A stretch of 64,000 bases of DNA from Streptomyces sp. NBC_01353 (GTDB lineage: Bacteria > Actinomycetota > Actinomycetes > Streptomycetales > Streptomycetaceae): NCBI RefSeq assembly GCF_036237275.1, contig NZ_CP108352.1, positions 8,209,501-8,273,500 of the forward strand, read 5' to 3'. The position numbers and the translations under genes are program-made. Numbering within the stretch: the first letter of the stretch is position 1; each line of letters opens with the position of its first letter. Below, piece by piece: positions 1 through 8,948 of this stretch. The notes beneath the pieces were generated by a model. The model had not been told where the DNA came from. It did no database searches and saw nothing but the letters and a program-made list of their open reading frames with translations.

Positions 1-404
1 GATCCCAGGCCGGCCTGCTCGATGACCTCGTCCACCCGCCGGGCCGGCACCCCCTGCGAGTGGGTCAGCCACAGCAAGTGGTTACGGGCGGTGCGCCCGG
101 GTTGCAGCGCCGAGGCATCGAGCAGTGCCCCCACGTGCCGGAGCGGGCGCCGCAGACTCCGATACGGCACTCCGCCGACCAGGGCCGTTCCCTCCTCGGC
201 CGCGTCCAGGCCGAGGATCACGCGCATCGTGGTCGACTTTCCCGCGCCGTTCGGGCCGACGAAGCCGGTCACCCGTCCCGGACGCACCGTGAACGTCATC
301 CCGTCCAGGGCCGGCCGCGACCCGAACCGCTTGCGCAGGCCGGTGAGCTCGATGGTCGCCTCCGTGTCGTGGCTGCCGCCGTCGGCGGCCGTCTCATCTC
401 TCAT
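1..404 (-). CDS. ABC transporter ATP-binding protein (5' part; runs off the left edge)
   Basis: The N-terminal 134 residues of an ABC ATPase are read leftward from the ATG at 404. The Walker A motif GPNGAGKSTT is clear, followed by the Q-loop region (VGALLDASALQPGRTARNHL) typical of ABC-2 or bacitracin/daunorubicin-type drug exporters. The Walker B and signature motifs lie beyond the window edge. It is divergent from a two-component system at 535, so that kinase/regulator pair may control it, as is common for Streptomyces exporters of this class. The substrate cannot be read from this part. Confidence 0.9.
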   Translation of the reverse strand, partial: MRDETAADGGSHDTEATIELTGLRKRFGSRPALDGMTFTVRPGRVTGFVGPNGAGKSTTMRVILGLDAAEEGTALVGGVPYRSLRRPLRHVGALLDASALQPGRTARNHLLWLTHSQGVPARRVDEVIEQAGLG

Positions 405-534
405 GGCCCCACCCTGTGACGGCACCGGTTACAGGGGGCGAACGGGCGCTGTCATCTCGCTGTTAGGCGCCGCCGCTTAGCCTGGTCACCGGGTCTGGCC
501 GGGACGTCCCTGGTTCGGTCCGCGAGAAGGGAGC

Positions 535-1821
535 ATGCGGATGAGGTGGGGACCACCCCGATGGTTCACGGGCCCGACCGCCCGACTCGGCCTGCGTCGT
601 GGCACCGCCCGCGCGCGCTTCACCGCCTTGTACGTCGCTCTGTTCCTGCTCTCCGGGACGGTGCTGCTCGCCATCGCGGCCGTGGTGGCGTCCGGCGGAT
701 CGCGCTCCAGCCAGGTCGCGCCCGACGGTGCCACGGGTCGGCCCACCACGGCGGCACAGGTACAGGGCCGCATCGAGCAGCTGGAGCGGGAACTGGCCCA
801 GGCGCACGACACCCAGTCCAAGGAGATCCTGATCGGGTCCGCCATCGCGTTCGGTGTCATGGCGGTGGTCTCGGTCGGTCTCGGCTGGTTCGTCGCCGGC
901 CGGGTGCTGCGCCCGCTGCGCATGGTGACGGCGGCCACCCGGCGGATCACCGCCGACAGCCTGCACGAGCGCCTGGCGATCGGCGGACCCCGCGACGAGG
1001 TGAAGGACCTCGCGGACACCATCGACGACCTCCTCGGCCGCCTGGAGGGCTCCTTCGACGCCCAGCGCCTCTTCGTCGCCAACGCCTCCCACGAACTGCG
1101 CACCCCGCTCACCACGATGCGGGCCTCCCTGGACGTGGCCCTCGCCAAGCCGGGCCCCGTACCCGACACCACGGCCACGCTGGCCGCCCGCATGCGTACC
1201 GAACTCGACCAGGTGGACCGGCTGTTGGAGAGCTTCCTCGTTCTGGCGCGCACCCAGCACGGTGAGTTCACCGACTCGGGGCGGCTCCCCCTGGGTCATG
1301 TCGCACGGGCCGCCCTGACAGCGCGAGCCGGGGACGTCGCGGCCAAGGGCCTGACGGTGCGCGAAGACGGGATCGACGACTCCGCGTGGGTGTGGGGCAG
1401 CCGGACGCTGCTGCACCGCCTGGCCGACAACGTGATCGACAACGCGATAGCGCACAACCACTCAGGGGGCTGGATCGGCGTCGAGGTACGGCCAAAGGAC
1501 GGCGAAAAGGAGGACGGCAGCGCGGTGACCCTCGTCATCGAGTCCAGCGGCCCGGTCCTGGATCAGCGGCGGGTGGCGGACCTCGCGCGGCCCTTCCGAC
1601 GCCTCGGCGCCGACCGGACCGGCACCGGCCGGGGGAGCGGCCTCGGTCTCTCCATCGTCGCTGCCATCGCCGAGGCGCACGGCGGCGCCCTGGACCTCCA
1701 CGCCCGCGCCGACGGTGGCCTGCGCGTCACCGTGACCCTCCCTCGCACCGATGACAGGACGGCGGCCAGCCCCGGCACAAGAGCGGACGCCCCCGGCACG
1801 GGAAGGGACGTGGCACGGTGA
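535..1821 (+). CDS. sensor histidine kinase (HAMP, HisKA, HATPase)
   Basis: This 428-residue membrane kinase has TM segments at about residues 31-52 and 98-120 with a short extracytoplasmic loop, a HAMP domain (121-172), an H-box HELRTP with the phosphorylated His at about 186, an N-box (NVIDNAIAHN) and a G-box (GRGSGLGLSIV). The start is the ATG at 535, preceded by a strong ribosome site (GAAGGGAG, 525-532). Its GTGA stop overlaps the start of the response regulator at 1818, so the two are translationally coupled. The signal is unknown; the divergent ABC ATPase at 404 is a plausible target. Confidence 0.93.
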   Translation: MRMRWGPPRWFTGPTARLGLRRGTARARFTALYVALFLLSGTVLLAIAAVVASGGSRSSQVAPDGATGRPTTAAQVQGRIEQLERELAQAHDTQSKEILIGSAIAFGVMAVVSVGLGWFVAGRVLRPLRMVTAATRRITADSLHERLAIGGPRDEVKDLADTIDDLLGRLEGSFDAQRLFVANASHELRTPLTTMRASLDVALAKPGPVPDTTATLAARMRTELDQVDRLLESFLVLARTQHGEFTDSGRLPLGHVARAALTARAGDVAAKGLTVREDGIDDSAWVWGSRTLLHRLADNVIDNAIAHNHSGGWIGVEVRPKDGEKEDGSAVTLVIESSGPVLDQRRVADLARPFRRLGADRTGTGRGSGLGLSIVAAIAEAHGGALDLHARADGGLRVTVTLPRTDDRTAASPGTRADAPGTGRDVAR

Positions 1822-2486
1822 GAGTCCTGGTGGTCGAGGATGCCCGCTCGCTCGCCGAAGTGATCGCCGAGGGTCTGCGCGACCAGGGCATGGCGGTGGA
1901 CCTGGCCCACGACGGGCTCGACGCCGCAGCCAAACTGGACGTCAACGCGTACGACGTCGTCGTGCTCGACCGCGATCTGCCGGGCATCCACGGTGACACC
2001 CTCTGCCGGATGATCGCCGAGCGGGGCGGCCGTGTGATGGTCCTGATGCTGACCGCTGCCGCCTCGCCCGGCGACCGCGTCAGCGGCCTGACCCTGGGCG
2101 CCGACGACTACCTCGCCAAGCCGTTCCACTTCCCCGAACTCGTCCTGCGCATTCGCTCTCTGGCCCGCCGCCGGCCCTCCGCCCGGTCCCGCACCCTGCG
2201 CGCGGCGGGCATCGAACTCGACCCGCTGCACCGTACAGCCGGCCGCGACGGTCGCCGGCTCAACCTCTCCGTCAAGGAGTTCGCGGTACTCGAAGCCCTC
2301 CTGGACGCGAGCCCCGCCTTCCTCAGCGCGGAGGACCTCCTCGAACGGGTCTGGGACGAGCACGCCGACCCGTTCACCAACACCGTCACCGTGACCATCA
2401 GCCGCCTGCGCCGCAAACTCGGCGACCCGCTGGTCATCGCCACCACACCCGGCGTGGGTTACCGGATCATCGACCCGGCCGACTGA
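1818..2486 (+). CDS. OmpR/PhoB-family response regulator
   Basis: This 222-residue protein has a receiver domain at 1-115, with the acidic pocket VVED near the start, phospho-acceptor Asp at about residue 51 (VVVLDRDLPG), conserved Thr (MLTA) and Lys (LAKPF). A winged-helix Trans_reg_C domain follows at about 125-220 (VSRLRRKLG-type recognition helix, GVGYR wing). The GTG start lies inside the end of the kinase gene, giving a 4-nt overlap. It is the cognate partner of that kinase and probably binds the divergent intergenic region at 405-534. Confidence 0.93.
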   Translation: MRVLVVEDARSLAEVIAEGLRDQGMAVDLAHDGLDAAAKLDVNAYDVVVLDRDLPGIHGDTLCRMIAERGGRVMVLMLTAAASPGDRVSGLTLGADDYLAKPFHFPELVLRIRSLARRRPSARSRTLRAAGIELDPLHRTAGRDGRRLNLSVKEFAVLEALLDASPAFLSAEDLLERVWDEHADPFTNTVTVTISRLRRKLGDPLVIATTPGVGYRIIDPAD

Positions 2487-2508
2487 GCGGACGGCATGCC
2501 CGGTCCGC
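2487..2508 (+). terminator. possible terminator after the two-component operon
   Basis: A six-base GC-rich stem (GCGGAC at 2487-2492, GTCCGC at 2503-2508) with a 10-nt loop begins right after the response regulator stop. It is short and lacks a T tract, which is usual in this genus, so the call is tentative. Confidence 0.3.
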
Positions 2509-2829
2509 CGGCCACGGCGCCGTAACACGACATCGTGGGTCGGCTCACACTGACATCAGGATTGGATGTGGACGCGTCATCCGAGTGACTTCGGCGTGAC
2601 GGACCGCGTGGCCACACACTCCGTCCACTCAACGGCTGGAAACGCCTGGGCGAAGGTCGTCGCGATCACAGAGGCTTCTCGTCCGACCGGCAAAGCCGCT
2701 GCGTGCTGATCCGCCATGGCCCAGACCCGTAGGCCGCCGTCCGGGTGCATCCCGCCGTGGCTCATCATCCCAGAGCCGAGCCGGACTTAGCGTGCAGAGC
2801 ACGCCTGTCTCCGGAAAGGGGGAAGAAAC
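2509..2829. other. intergenic region before mscL; no convincing gene
   Basis: A leftward open frame of 63 codons (2577-2768) encodes an unrecognised sequence without a clear ribosome site. I treat it as chance. The last 20 bases hold the strong purine-rich ribosome site AAAGGGGGAAG (2815-2825) that serves mscL. Confidence 0.4.
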
Positions 2830-3264
2830 GTACTCAAGGGCTTCAAGAACTTCCTCATGCGCGGCGACGTCATCGTGATCGCCGTCGGTCTGGTCATCGC
2901 GCTGGCTTTCTCCACTCTGATCAAGGCGTTCACCGACTACGTCGTCAGCCCGATCGTCGCCCGGTTCCAGGGCGGTGGCTCAGCCGGACTGGGATGGCAA
3001 CTCGGAGAGGAGGGGAATGACGCGACGTACCTCGACATCGGGCAGTTCATCTCTGCGCTCATCTACTTCCTCATCTTCGTGGCAGTCGTGTACTTCCTGA
3101 TCGTTGTGCCGTACAACTACCAGGCTCGCCGCGGTGTCACCGTCTTCGGTGAGCAGGGGCCGGTGAAGACCTGTCCGGCCTGCCTGGCCGAGGACATCCC
3201 CGCGGCAGCGACCAAGTGCCGGTACTGCACCAGCCAGCAGCCGCCCGCGGGCGCGCCCGCCTGA
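2830..3264 (+). CDS. mscL: large-conductance mechanosensitive channel MscL
   Basis: The protein is an MscL-type osmotic safety-valve channel. The N-terminal amphipathic segment reads V-L-K-G-F-K-N-F-L-M-R-G-D, followed by TM1 (about 14-36, rich in Ala, Val and Ile) and TM2 (about 73-95), then a C-terminal tail with four cysteines (CPAC at 115-118, CRYC at 130-133) forming a zinc-ribbon-like motif often seen in Streptomyces MscL. The homologous start falls on codon 2830, which is GTA, not GTG. The ribosome site AAAGGGGGAAG sits 5 nt before it. The first ordinary start is ATG 2857, which would remove nine conserved residues and lies about 30 nt from the ribosome site. I place the start at 2830 with that reservation. 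Length is then 144 residues. Confidence 0.85.
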   Translation, partial: VLKGFKNFLMRGDVIVIAVGLVIALAFSTLIKAFTDYVVSPIVARFQGGGSAGLGWQLGEEGNDATYLDIGQFISALIYFLIFVAVVYFLIVVPYNYQARRGVTVFGEQGPVKTCPACLAEDIPAAATKCRYCTSQQPPAGAPA

Positions 3265-3293
3265 CCGGGCCCCTCGTTCGCTGACCGGCCCGG
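3265..3293 (+). terminator. possible terminator downstream of mscL
   Basis: CCGGGCC (3265-3271) pairs with GGCCCGG (3287-3293) around a 15-nt loop, one base after the mscL stop codon. It is a seven-pair GC stem without a T tract. Confidence 0.4.
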
Positions 3294-3531
3294 CCCAGAG
3301 CCGACGGCTCCTTTGATGCCCCGGTCCTCGCTTGGCTACGGCAGCCGGACAACCTTCGGAGAGTGACGGAGAGTACCCAGGCCTGGCGCAGCGAGGCTTG
3401 CGTACACCTCACCTGAGGAAGTGTCAGCGACGTGGCGGCGGGGCCGGCGAAGGGGGACTTCCACGCCCAGGCGGTCGAGGGGTGCAAACTCCCGTGGTCG
3501 GCCCGGAGTCCACCGGGCAACCGGAGGCGGT

Positions 3532-3905
3532 TTACGCGGTCGGGCGGCGTCGGCGGCCGGTGCCTGCCAAGAGCGCGACGCCCATGGCGAGCGCGATGCC
3601 CGAGGCGCCGACGGCTCAGGTCGTGGCCGGGTCGGTGCCGGTCTGAGTCAGCTGGGCACTGGTGCCGCTCGTGCCTGTTCCGGTGGTGGCCGGATCGGCG
3701 TTGCCGCTCGGGGTCGGCTGGTTGCCCGCGGCGGCGCCGTTGCCTCCTGCGCCTTGCCTGTGCCGGTACTCGTTCCGGTGAAGGAGTACGTGTCGATCGC
3801 CTCCTTGCCGGAGTTGTCGACGTGCAGTGCGAGTTGCTGCCAGTCGCCGCCGGCCACGAAGCCGCCCTGGGCCAGACCGTCGAGCCCGAGAGAAACCGGG
3901 CGAAC
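3532..3905 (-). pseudogene. remnant of an LPXTG-type cell-wall-anchored protein
   Basis: Reading leftward, one frame gives a beta-rich piece (GGFVAGGDWQQLALHVDNSG) and a neighbouring frame a Gly/Thr/Pro-rich linker ending in LTQTGTDPATT, a sortase signal of the LAXTG type used in Streptomyces. The frame then meets TGA, but continues as AVGASGIALAMGVALLAG and an Arg-rich tail, the exact membrane-anchor layout of a sorting signal. A Trp codon (TGG) mutated to TGA would explain the stop. A second lesion, a frameshift near 3735-3745, separates the linker from the upstream domain. No N-terminal signal peptide was found upstream. The gene is dead, but its C terminus is well preserved. Confidence 0.7.
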
Positions 3906-4098
3906 TGCCCAGGATGTCGAACGGCTGTGGCCTCGCCTGCTGAGCGAGCAAAGAGCAAGCGGCCACCGATCGATCGAAAAGGATTACCAAGGAACTTCCG
4001 ACTGCGCGGCTTCCCGCTCCGCGTCGCCCCAGCCCATTGGCCCTGGCCTCCACCCCGTCCTCCCCCTAGGCTGCGTGATCCACATCGTTCGGGGGATC

Positions 4099-4692
4099 AT
4101 GAACTTCACGCGCTACCGCAGACCGTCGGCCTTCCTGCTGCTGACGGTGGCGGTCGTCCTCGGCGCCGCGGCCTTGGCCGGGCTCGAGTCGGGAGACGAG
4201 GGCGCGCTGGTCCTGCTGGTCGGGCTCCGCGAGTACGTCCTTCTGCTGGGGTGGATTGCCCTGGCCGCGCTGACTGGGGCGGTCCTGTTGGGGCTGGCGG
4301 AGTCCTCGCTGCGCGTGCCCCTGGTCACCATGCTGCTCGTCGTCGGTGTGCCGACCTTGCTTATCGGCGGCTGGGTCTCCGCGGTGTTCGGTGGCTGGGA
4401 CGAGGAGGTGAAGACGGACTTGGCTCCCGGCCGCGGCGACCGCCGTCTGGTCGTGGTGGCGCGGCACGGCTTCCTTGACCCCGTCTGGTGCGTCTACGTC
4501 CACCAGGGAAACCACCCCCTGGAACGCCGCTGGAGCGTCGGCTGCTTCAACGGCGACGACGAAGGCAACGAACTCCGCGACACCGTGTGGACGGCTCCCG
4601 ACCGGATTCGCATGACCACCGAGGGAGGCGCGGTCCACGAAGTGACCATTGCCCCGGGCGGTCGGCCCGACCGTGTTGTTTCCGTCGGCTAG
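4099..4692 (+). CDS. hypothetical membrane protein, three TM segments plus soluble C-terminal domain
   Basis: The 197-residue product starts MNFTRYRRPSAFLL. TM helices lie at about 11-30, 42-66 and 72-94, followed by a soluble domain of about 100 residues with several Trp and Cys (VYVHQGNHPLERRWSVGCFN). The frame is open further upstream, but no homology-like sequence appears there and ATG 4099 immediately precedes the first helix after GGGGGATC. I do not recognise the family; it resembles unnamed Streptomyces membrane proteins whose C-terminal beta domain faces outward. It stands alone between decayed genes. Confidence 0.7.
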   Translation: MNFTRYRRPSAFLLLTVAVVLGAAALAGLESGDEGALVLLVGLREYVLLLGWIALAALTGAVLLGLAESSLRVPLVTMLLVVGVPTLLIGGWVSAVFGGWDEEVKTDLAPGRGDRRLVVVARHGFLDPVWCVYVHQGNHPLERRWSVGCFNGDDEGNELRDTVWTAPDRIRMTTEGGAVHEVTIAPGGRPDRVVSVG

Positions 4693-4821
4693 GACTTGTC
4701 CGGGCGATCATGGGGGGGGCGGGCGTTCGGGTGGCTCAGCAGATGACCTCTTCACCGCTTCTGCGGCGGCAGGACTCCTGTCCCGCGTGCTGGTGTGCCA
4801 CGATGGCCGCCAGGAGGCGGG

Positions 4822-5112
4822 ATGCAGTATGTGGGGCTGGGGGCGCTCATCGCGGTTGCTCTGGCGGTAGCGATAAGTGGTGTGGTCGAGCTTCTCACCG
4901 GGTGGATCCATCCCTGGGAGCGAGCCCGGGTTCTGCGTCCTGTGCCTCATGGACTCGGTCAGGTGCTGACGGGGAGCGGTCTCTGCTGTTTTTTCAGTGT
5001 CTCCGTCTTCACCCCGTCAGGGAACGCGCTCCTTTCGCTCATGGCCGTGGGCGCTGGGCTCTTCCTCGCTGGAACCGTCCTGGTCGGTGTGTCCCGATTT
5101 CCAGGCCGCTAA
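4822..5112 (+). CDS. small membrane protein, unknown function
   Basis: This 96-residue protein begins MQYVGLGALIAVALAVAISG at ATG 4822, preceded by AGGAGG (4812-4817) at ideal spacing; an earlier in-frame ATG at 4795 lacks such a site. Hydrophobic helices lie at about 5-24, 45-62 and 72-90. It probably spans the membrane three times. No family is recognised. It ends six bases before the IS5-type remnant, so the element may have lain just downstream. Confidence 0.6.
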   Translation: MQYVGLGALIAVALAVAISGVVELLTGWIHPWERARVLRPVPHGLGQVLTGSGLCCFFSVSVFTPSGNALLSLMAVGAGLFLAGTVLVGVSRFPGR

Positions 5113-5118
5113 ATCTGC

Positions 5119-5582
5119 TCATGACCGGAGCCAGATGACGACGGCTGCGGCAGTGACTGTGCCGAGGAAGACGTACCCGCGCTTGTCGTAGCGAGTGGCC
5201 ACGGCCCGGGACTGTTTCAGCTTCTTGATGGCCCGCCTCGACCGTGTTGCGTTTCTTGAACCGCTCCTTGTCGAAACCGGGTGGTCGTCCGCCGCGTGAG
5301 CCTTGGCGCCGGCGGGCGGCCTGGCTGTCGGCCTTCTCCGAGATGGTGTGCCGGATGCCCCGACGTCGCAGGTAGTCGCGGCGCGGGCCGTTGCTGTACG
5401 CCTTGTCGGCCGCGAGACTGGCCGGTTTCCTGCGCGGTCGGCCCCTTCCGAGTCGGGTAACGCGGATCTTGTCCAGCACCGGCACCAGTTGGGTGCAATG
5501 GCCCGCTGCCCCGGGGTGACGATGAGAGACAGCGGTCGGCAACGGCCCTCCGCGCTCAGGTTCAGCTTGGTGGTGATGCCTC
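5119..5582 (-). pseudogene. IS5-family transposase remnant (C-terminal half, frameshifted)
   Basis: Read leftward, three frames together give the C-terminal half of an IS5-type DDE transposase: TTKLNLSAEGRCRPLSLIVT, then VPVLDKIRV, then SLAADKAYSNGPRRDYLRRR with SRGGRPPGFDKERFKKRNTVE, then RAIKKLKQSRAVATRYDKRG and LGTVTAAAVVIWLRS before TGA. Frame changes occur near 5505 and 5228, the latter by one extra G in GAGGCGGGCC. The N-terminal half and the first catalytic Asp are absent, so the element is immobile. No terminal inverted repeats were identified. A related remnant lies at 47508. Confidence 0.8.
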
Positions 5583-5962
5583 ATCTGAGTCACCGCGCCA
5601 CAGTAGGGCTCTCCCCACACGGCACGAAGCGAATCTCGGCAGACACCGCTCGCAGCCGCCACAACCCGGTACACGTTCCCGGGCACACCATCCGGGCGAT
5701 TCCCTTGGATCAGCGCGCGACCAGGTGAGCGCCTCGAAGCTGAACCGGCACACAAAGGGGAGTTCGGAGCCGGTGACACGATGGTCTCAGCGGCAGGGAG
5801 CAGACATCCACCGGTGGAACGGCACGGCGGATCATGGCACTTCGACAGATGGCGCATGTCGATGTGGCGTCGGACGTTGTGTCGGTGTCTTCATGGTGGT
5901 CGCGGGTGCGTTCATCCGCCGCGGTACCCCACCACCCCGTAGGCGCGCCGAGGTGATCTCTG
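5583..5962. other. 380-nt stretch without a recognisable gene
   Basis: This lies between the IS5-type remnant and the TPR pseudogene. Open frames cross it on both strands, but none reads as a known protein. GTG/ATG and a moderate purine run precede the TPR gene start at 5963. Confidence 0.4.
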
Positions 5963-7422
5963 ATGGTGACAGACCGGTACGGCAACCCACTGCACGAGTG
6001 CACCCAGGAGACAGCCGCGCACCTGGACCGCGCCGTCGAGGCGCTGCTCCACTTCAGCCCCGAGGTGGAGCGGGCTCTCGACGACGCTCTCAGCAGTGGG
6101 CCGGCCTCACCCGTCGCCAGTCCTTCGCCGCCTATCTGGGGATGCTGGGGACCGAGCCGGGCGAGGCCGTCGCGGCACGGCAGCGGTTCGACCGGTACAC
6201 GGCCGGCGTGGACGTCCCGTCCCTGCCCGCACGGGAGCGCATGCATCTTGCCGCGGCCGGGGCATGGCTGGCCGGAGATCTGCACCGTGCCGGCGGGCTG
6301 CTGGAGGAGTTGTCCCTGGTGTACCCGACAGACGCGCTCGCCCTGGCCGTCGGGCACCAGTTGGACTTCTTCACCGGTGACGCCGTGCGTCTGCGTGACC
6401 GCATCGGCGGAGCCCTCTCGGCCTGGGACGCCGACGAACCCCACCGGGGCCTGATGCTGGGCATGTACGCGTTCGGGCTGGAAGAGTCGGGTCACTACCG
6501 CCTGGCCGAGGAAGCGGGTCTCGCCGCGGTCGAGCAGAACCCCGGTGACGTCTGGGCGATCCACGCCGTCGTCCACACCTACGAGATGCAAGGACGCGTG
6601 TCCGAAGGCATCGGCTACCTCGACGCCCGCCGCGACGACTGGGCACGGGGCAACTACCTCCACGTCCACAACTGGTGGCACTACGCCCTGTACGCCCTGG
6701 AGGCCGGAGACACCAACACCGCCTTGAGTGTCTACGACGCCGCCCTGCACAACGACGATTCGGCCGGTACGGCCATGGAACTGCTGGACGCCGCAGCGCT
6801 GTTGTGGCGGATCCGGCTCGCGGGTGCGGAGCCGACCGCCCGCTGGGAGGCGCTGGCCGACGCGTGGGCTACGCGGGCCGATCCTCCCTTCTACGCGTTC
6901 AACGACGTACACGCCGTCATGTCCTACGCCGGCGCTGGGCGGTTCGGGGAGGCGCGGCGGCTCATCGCTGACCGGCGGCGGTGGCTGGCCCAGGGGAGTA
7001 CCGACACTGTCACCAACCGCCGGATGACCATGGAGATCGGCCTGCCCGCGTGTGAGGCGCTTCTCGCGCATGCCCAAGGCGAGCACACCGACGTGGTGGA
7101 TCTGTTGTGGCCGCTACGCCGTCGGTTGCACGAGTTCGGAGGGAGTCACGCACAGCGCGACGCGCTCCAGAAGACCCTTCTCGACTCCGCGCTCAGCTCC
7201 GGACGACATGAACTGGCCCGTGCGCTCATCAGCGAACGGATCGGGCTCCGGCCCGACAGCTCCTACAACTGGTCCGCTCGAGCCAGCCTGGCCGACGGTC
7301 TGGGCGACGCCGCCCTGGCCGCCGTCGCCCGCGATCACGCGCGGGACGCGGCGGCAGCAATGGCAGAAGCCCTCCGGCTGCCGCCCCCTCATCCCGACCC
7401 CGCGACGCCATCCGGCGTGTAG
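5963..7422 (+). pseudogene. TPR-repeat protein (TTC38-like), frameshifted
   Basis: The gene begins MVTDRYGNPLHECTQETAAH and reads in one frame to EVERALDDAL (about 6090). The rest continues one frame over from QQWAGLTRRQSFAAYLGMLG to the stop at 7422. Joining the two by a one-base correction near 6089-6093 gives about 485 residues with the layout of tetratricopeptide-repeat protein 38 relatives, including HAVVHTYEMQGR and LHVHNWWHYALYALE. In that family the region is a helical solenoid of unknown catalytic role. The downstream frame is long and undamaged, so this is either a recent mutation or a sequencing error. Confidence 0.75.
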
Positions 7423-7658
7423 CCCTGCTGCTGCGGGGCTCCGTGCGCCGCCACGCGGGCTCAAGGGCGGAGCGCAGCCGCATCCAGCCGCAGTTCGCGC
7501 GGACCGAGGCGGTCAACCCGCTCTCGACTCTGCCGACGGGCCGCTCCAGCGCCCCTTCGCACTCACCGGCCCGCGCCGCTCGCGGGCCCGGCGCCCGGAC
7601 GACACCTACGTGCTGGTTGAATGAAGTCCCAGTTCAGGGCGTCGAGGGGGAGCGGGCC

Positions 7659-7985
7659 GTGCGAGTGGTCATCGCCGAGGACTCGGTGATTCTTCGTGAA
7701 GGCATGGTGGAGCTGCTGACCACCCGCGGCTGTGAGGTCCTTGCCACCGCGGGCGACGCGGATGAACTGCTCGCCGTGGCGGCCGAGCACACCCCCGACG
7801 TCGCCGTGGTCGACATCCGCATGCCGCCGACCCACACCGATGAGGGCATCCGTGCCGCTGTCCAACTCCGGGCGGACCACCCGGACGTGGGCATCCTCGT
7901 CTTCTCCCAGCACGCCGAGCCGTCCTGGGCGGCCGCAGGTCGCCCCTGGCGTGATGCGCTGGATCCAGCGTCGTATGGGCGCTGA
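7659..7985 (+). pseudogene. NarL/LuxR-family response regulator, truncated receiver domain
   Basis: A strong ribosome site (GAGGGGGAG) precedes GTG 7659, which opens a receiver domain: VRVVIAEDSVILREGMVELL, acceptor Asp in VAVVDIRMPP, and VGILVFSQHAEPS. Homology stops near residue 92 (about 7930). The conserved Lys and the whole LuxR HTH are missing, and the frame ends in unrelated residues. The next sequence is the middle of a histidine kinase, so a deletion has joined the two genes. Confidence 0.75.
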
Positions 7986-8020
7986 CCTACCGGCCGGGGC
8001 TATGGCCGGGCTCCGCCGCA

Positions 8021-8767
8021 GTGGTGGGCGGCCTGATCGCACTGGCGGTCGTCCCGGTGGCGTTCGGCGTGATGATGAATCTGCACCGGCTGCTCGCCCG
8101 GACGCTGCTCGGACCCACCGTCGCCCAGCAGCGGGTCCGGACTCTCGAATGGGCTCGCAGCACGGCCCTCACCGAGGGCGCCCGCAGCCTGCGTCAGATC
8201 GAACGGGACCTGCACGACGGTACGCAGGCACAACTCGTCGCGATCGCCATCACACTGTCGTTGACCGCCGACGCCCTGGACGACGACGCCCCGCCCGTCG
8301 ACCGGACGCGCAAGCTCGTCGCACGGGCCCGTACCCAGACCGACGTGGCCATCGCGGAACTGCGGCGCCTCATCGACGGGATCAGCCCCGCCGCCCTCGA
8401 CCTGGGACTCGCCGACGCGCTGCCGCAGTTGACGGCTCAGGTCGGCGTGCCGGTCACGCTGAGGGTGGATGTGGCCGAGCGTCCCGACGCGGTGATCGAG
8501 AGAGTGGCGTACTTCTGTGTCGCCGAGCTGCTGACGAACATCGCCAAGCACAGCGGAGCGACGCAGGCGTCGGTGGACGCGGTTGTCGTCGGGGACCGGC
8601 TGCGGATCCGGATCCACGACAACGGCGTGGGTGGTGCCCGGATCGGGGCGGGCAGCGGCCTGCTGGGCCTTCGTGAACGGTTGGCCTCGGTCGACGGCAC
8701 CCTGAACCTCGACAGTGCAGGATCACGCTCGACCACCGCCGTGATCGAACTGCCCGTCCGGATCTGA
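8021..8767 (+). CDS. NarL-type sensor histidine kinase, N-terminally truncated
   Basis: From the last TM helix (GGLIALAVVPVAFGVMMNL) onward the protein is intact: the HisKA_3 H-box ERDLHDGTQAQLVAIAI and the HATPase motifs LLTNIAKHSGA, DNGVGG and GLLGLRER. The frame is open from 7955, but no upstream start offers the usual several sensor TM helices, so I use GTG 8021; ATG 8069 is also possible. The order regulator-then-kinase and the loss of adjacent ends fit a single deletion of about 1 kb. It may be a pseudogene, or may make a kinase core attached by one helix. Confidence 0.7.
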   Translation: MVGGLIALAVVPVAFGVMMNLHRLLARTLLGPTVAQQRVRTLEWARSTALTEGARSLRQIERDLHDGTQAQLVAIAITLSLTADALDDDAPPVDRTRKLVARARTQTDVAIAELRRLIDGISPAALDLGLADALPQLTAQVGVPVTLRVDVAERPDAVIERVAYFCVAELLTNIAKHSGATQASVDAVVVGDRLRIRIHDNGVGGARIGAGSGLLGLRERLASVDGTLNLDSAGSRSTTAVIELPVRI

Positions 8768-8948
8768 CGGAACGCGGCCCGACAGGCCGATTCACCTCCG
8801 CCCCCGGAGTTGCTTGGGACGCTGAGTGCACCGCACTCCTCCACGCCCGGGCGGCACTTGACCCGACATCACCAGAAGAAGGGAGGTTCTCCACGCGCGC
8901 TGCGCGGATCAGACACGGATGACTGACAACCGCCATTGCCGGATGCCG

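Noticed and set aside
2577-2768. A 63-codon leftward gene upstream of mscL
   Set aside because: No ribosome site, no recognisable family, and it lies where the mscL promoter is expected.
8823-8837. A terminator stem (GAGTGC-ACC-GCACTC) between the kinase and the TetR-MarR gene
   Set aside because: Only six pairs with a 3-nt loop; too weak to call, though the position between convergent genes fits.
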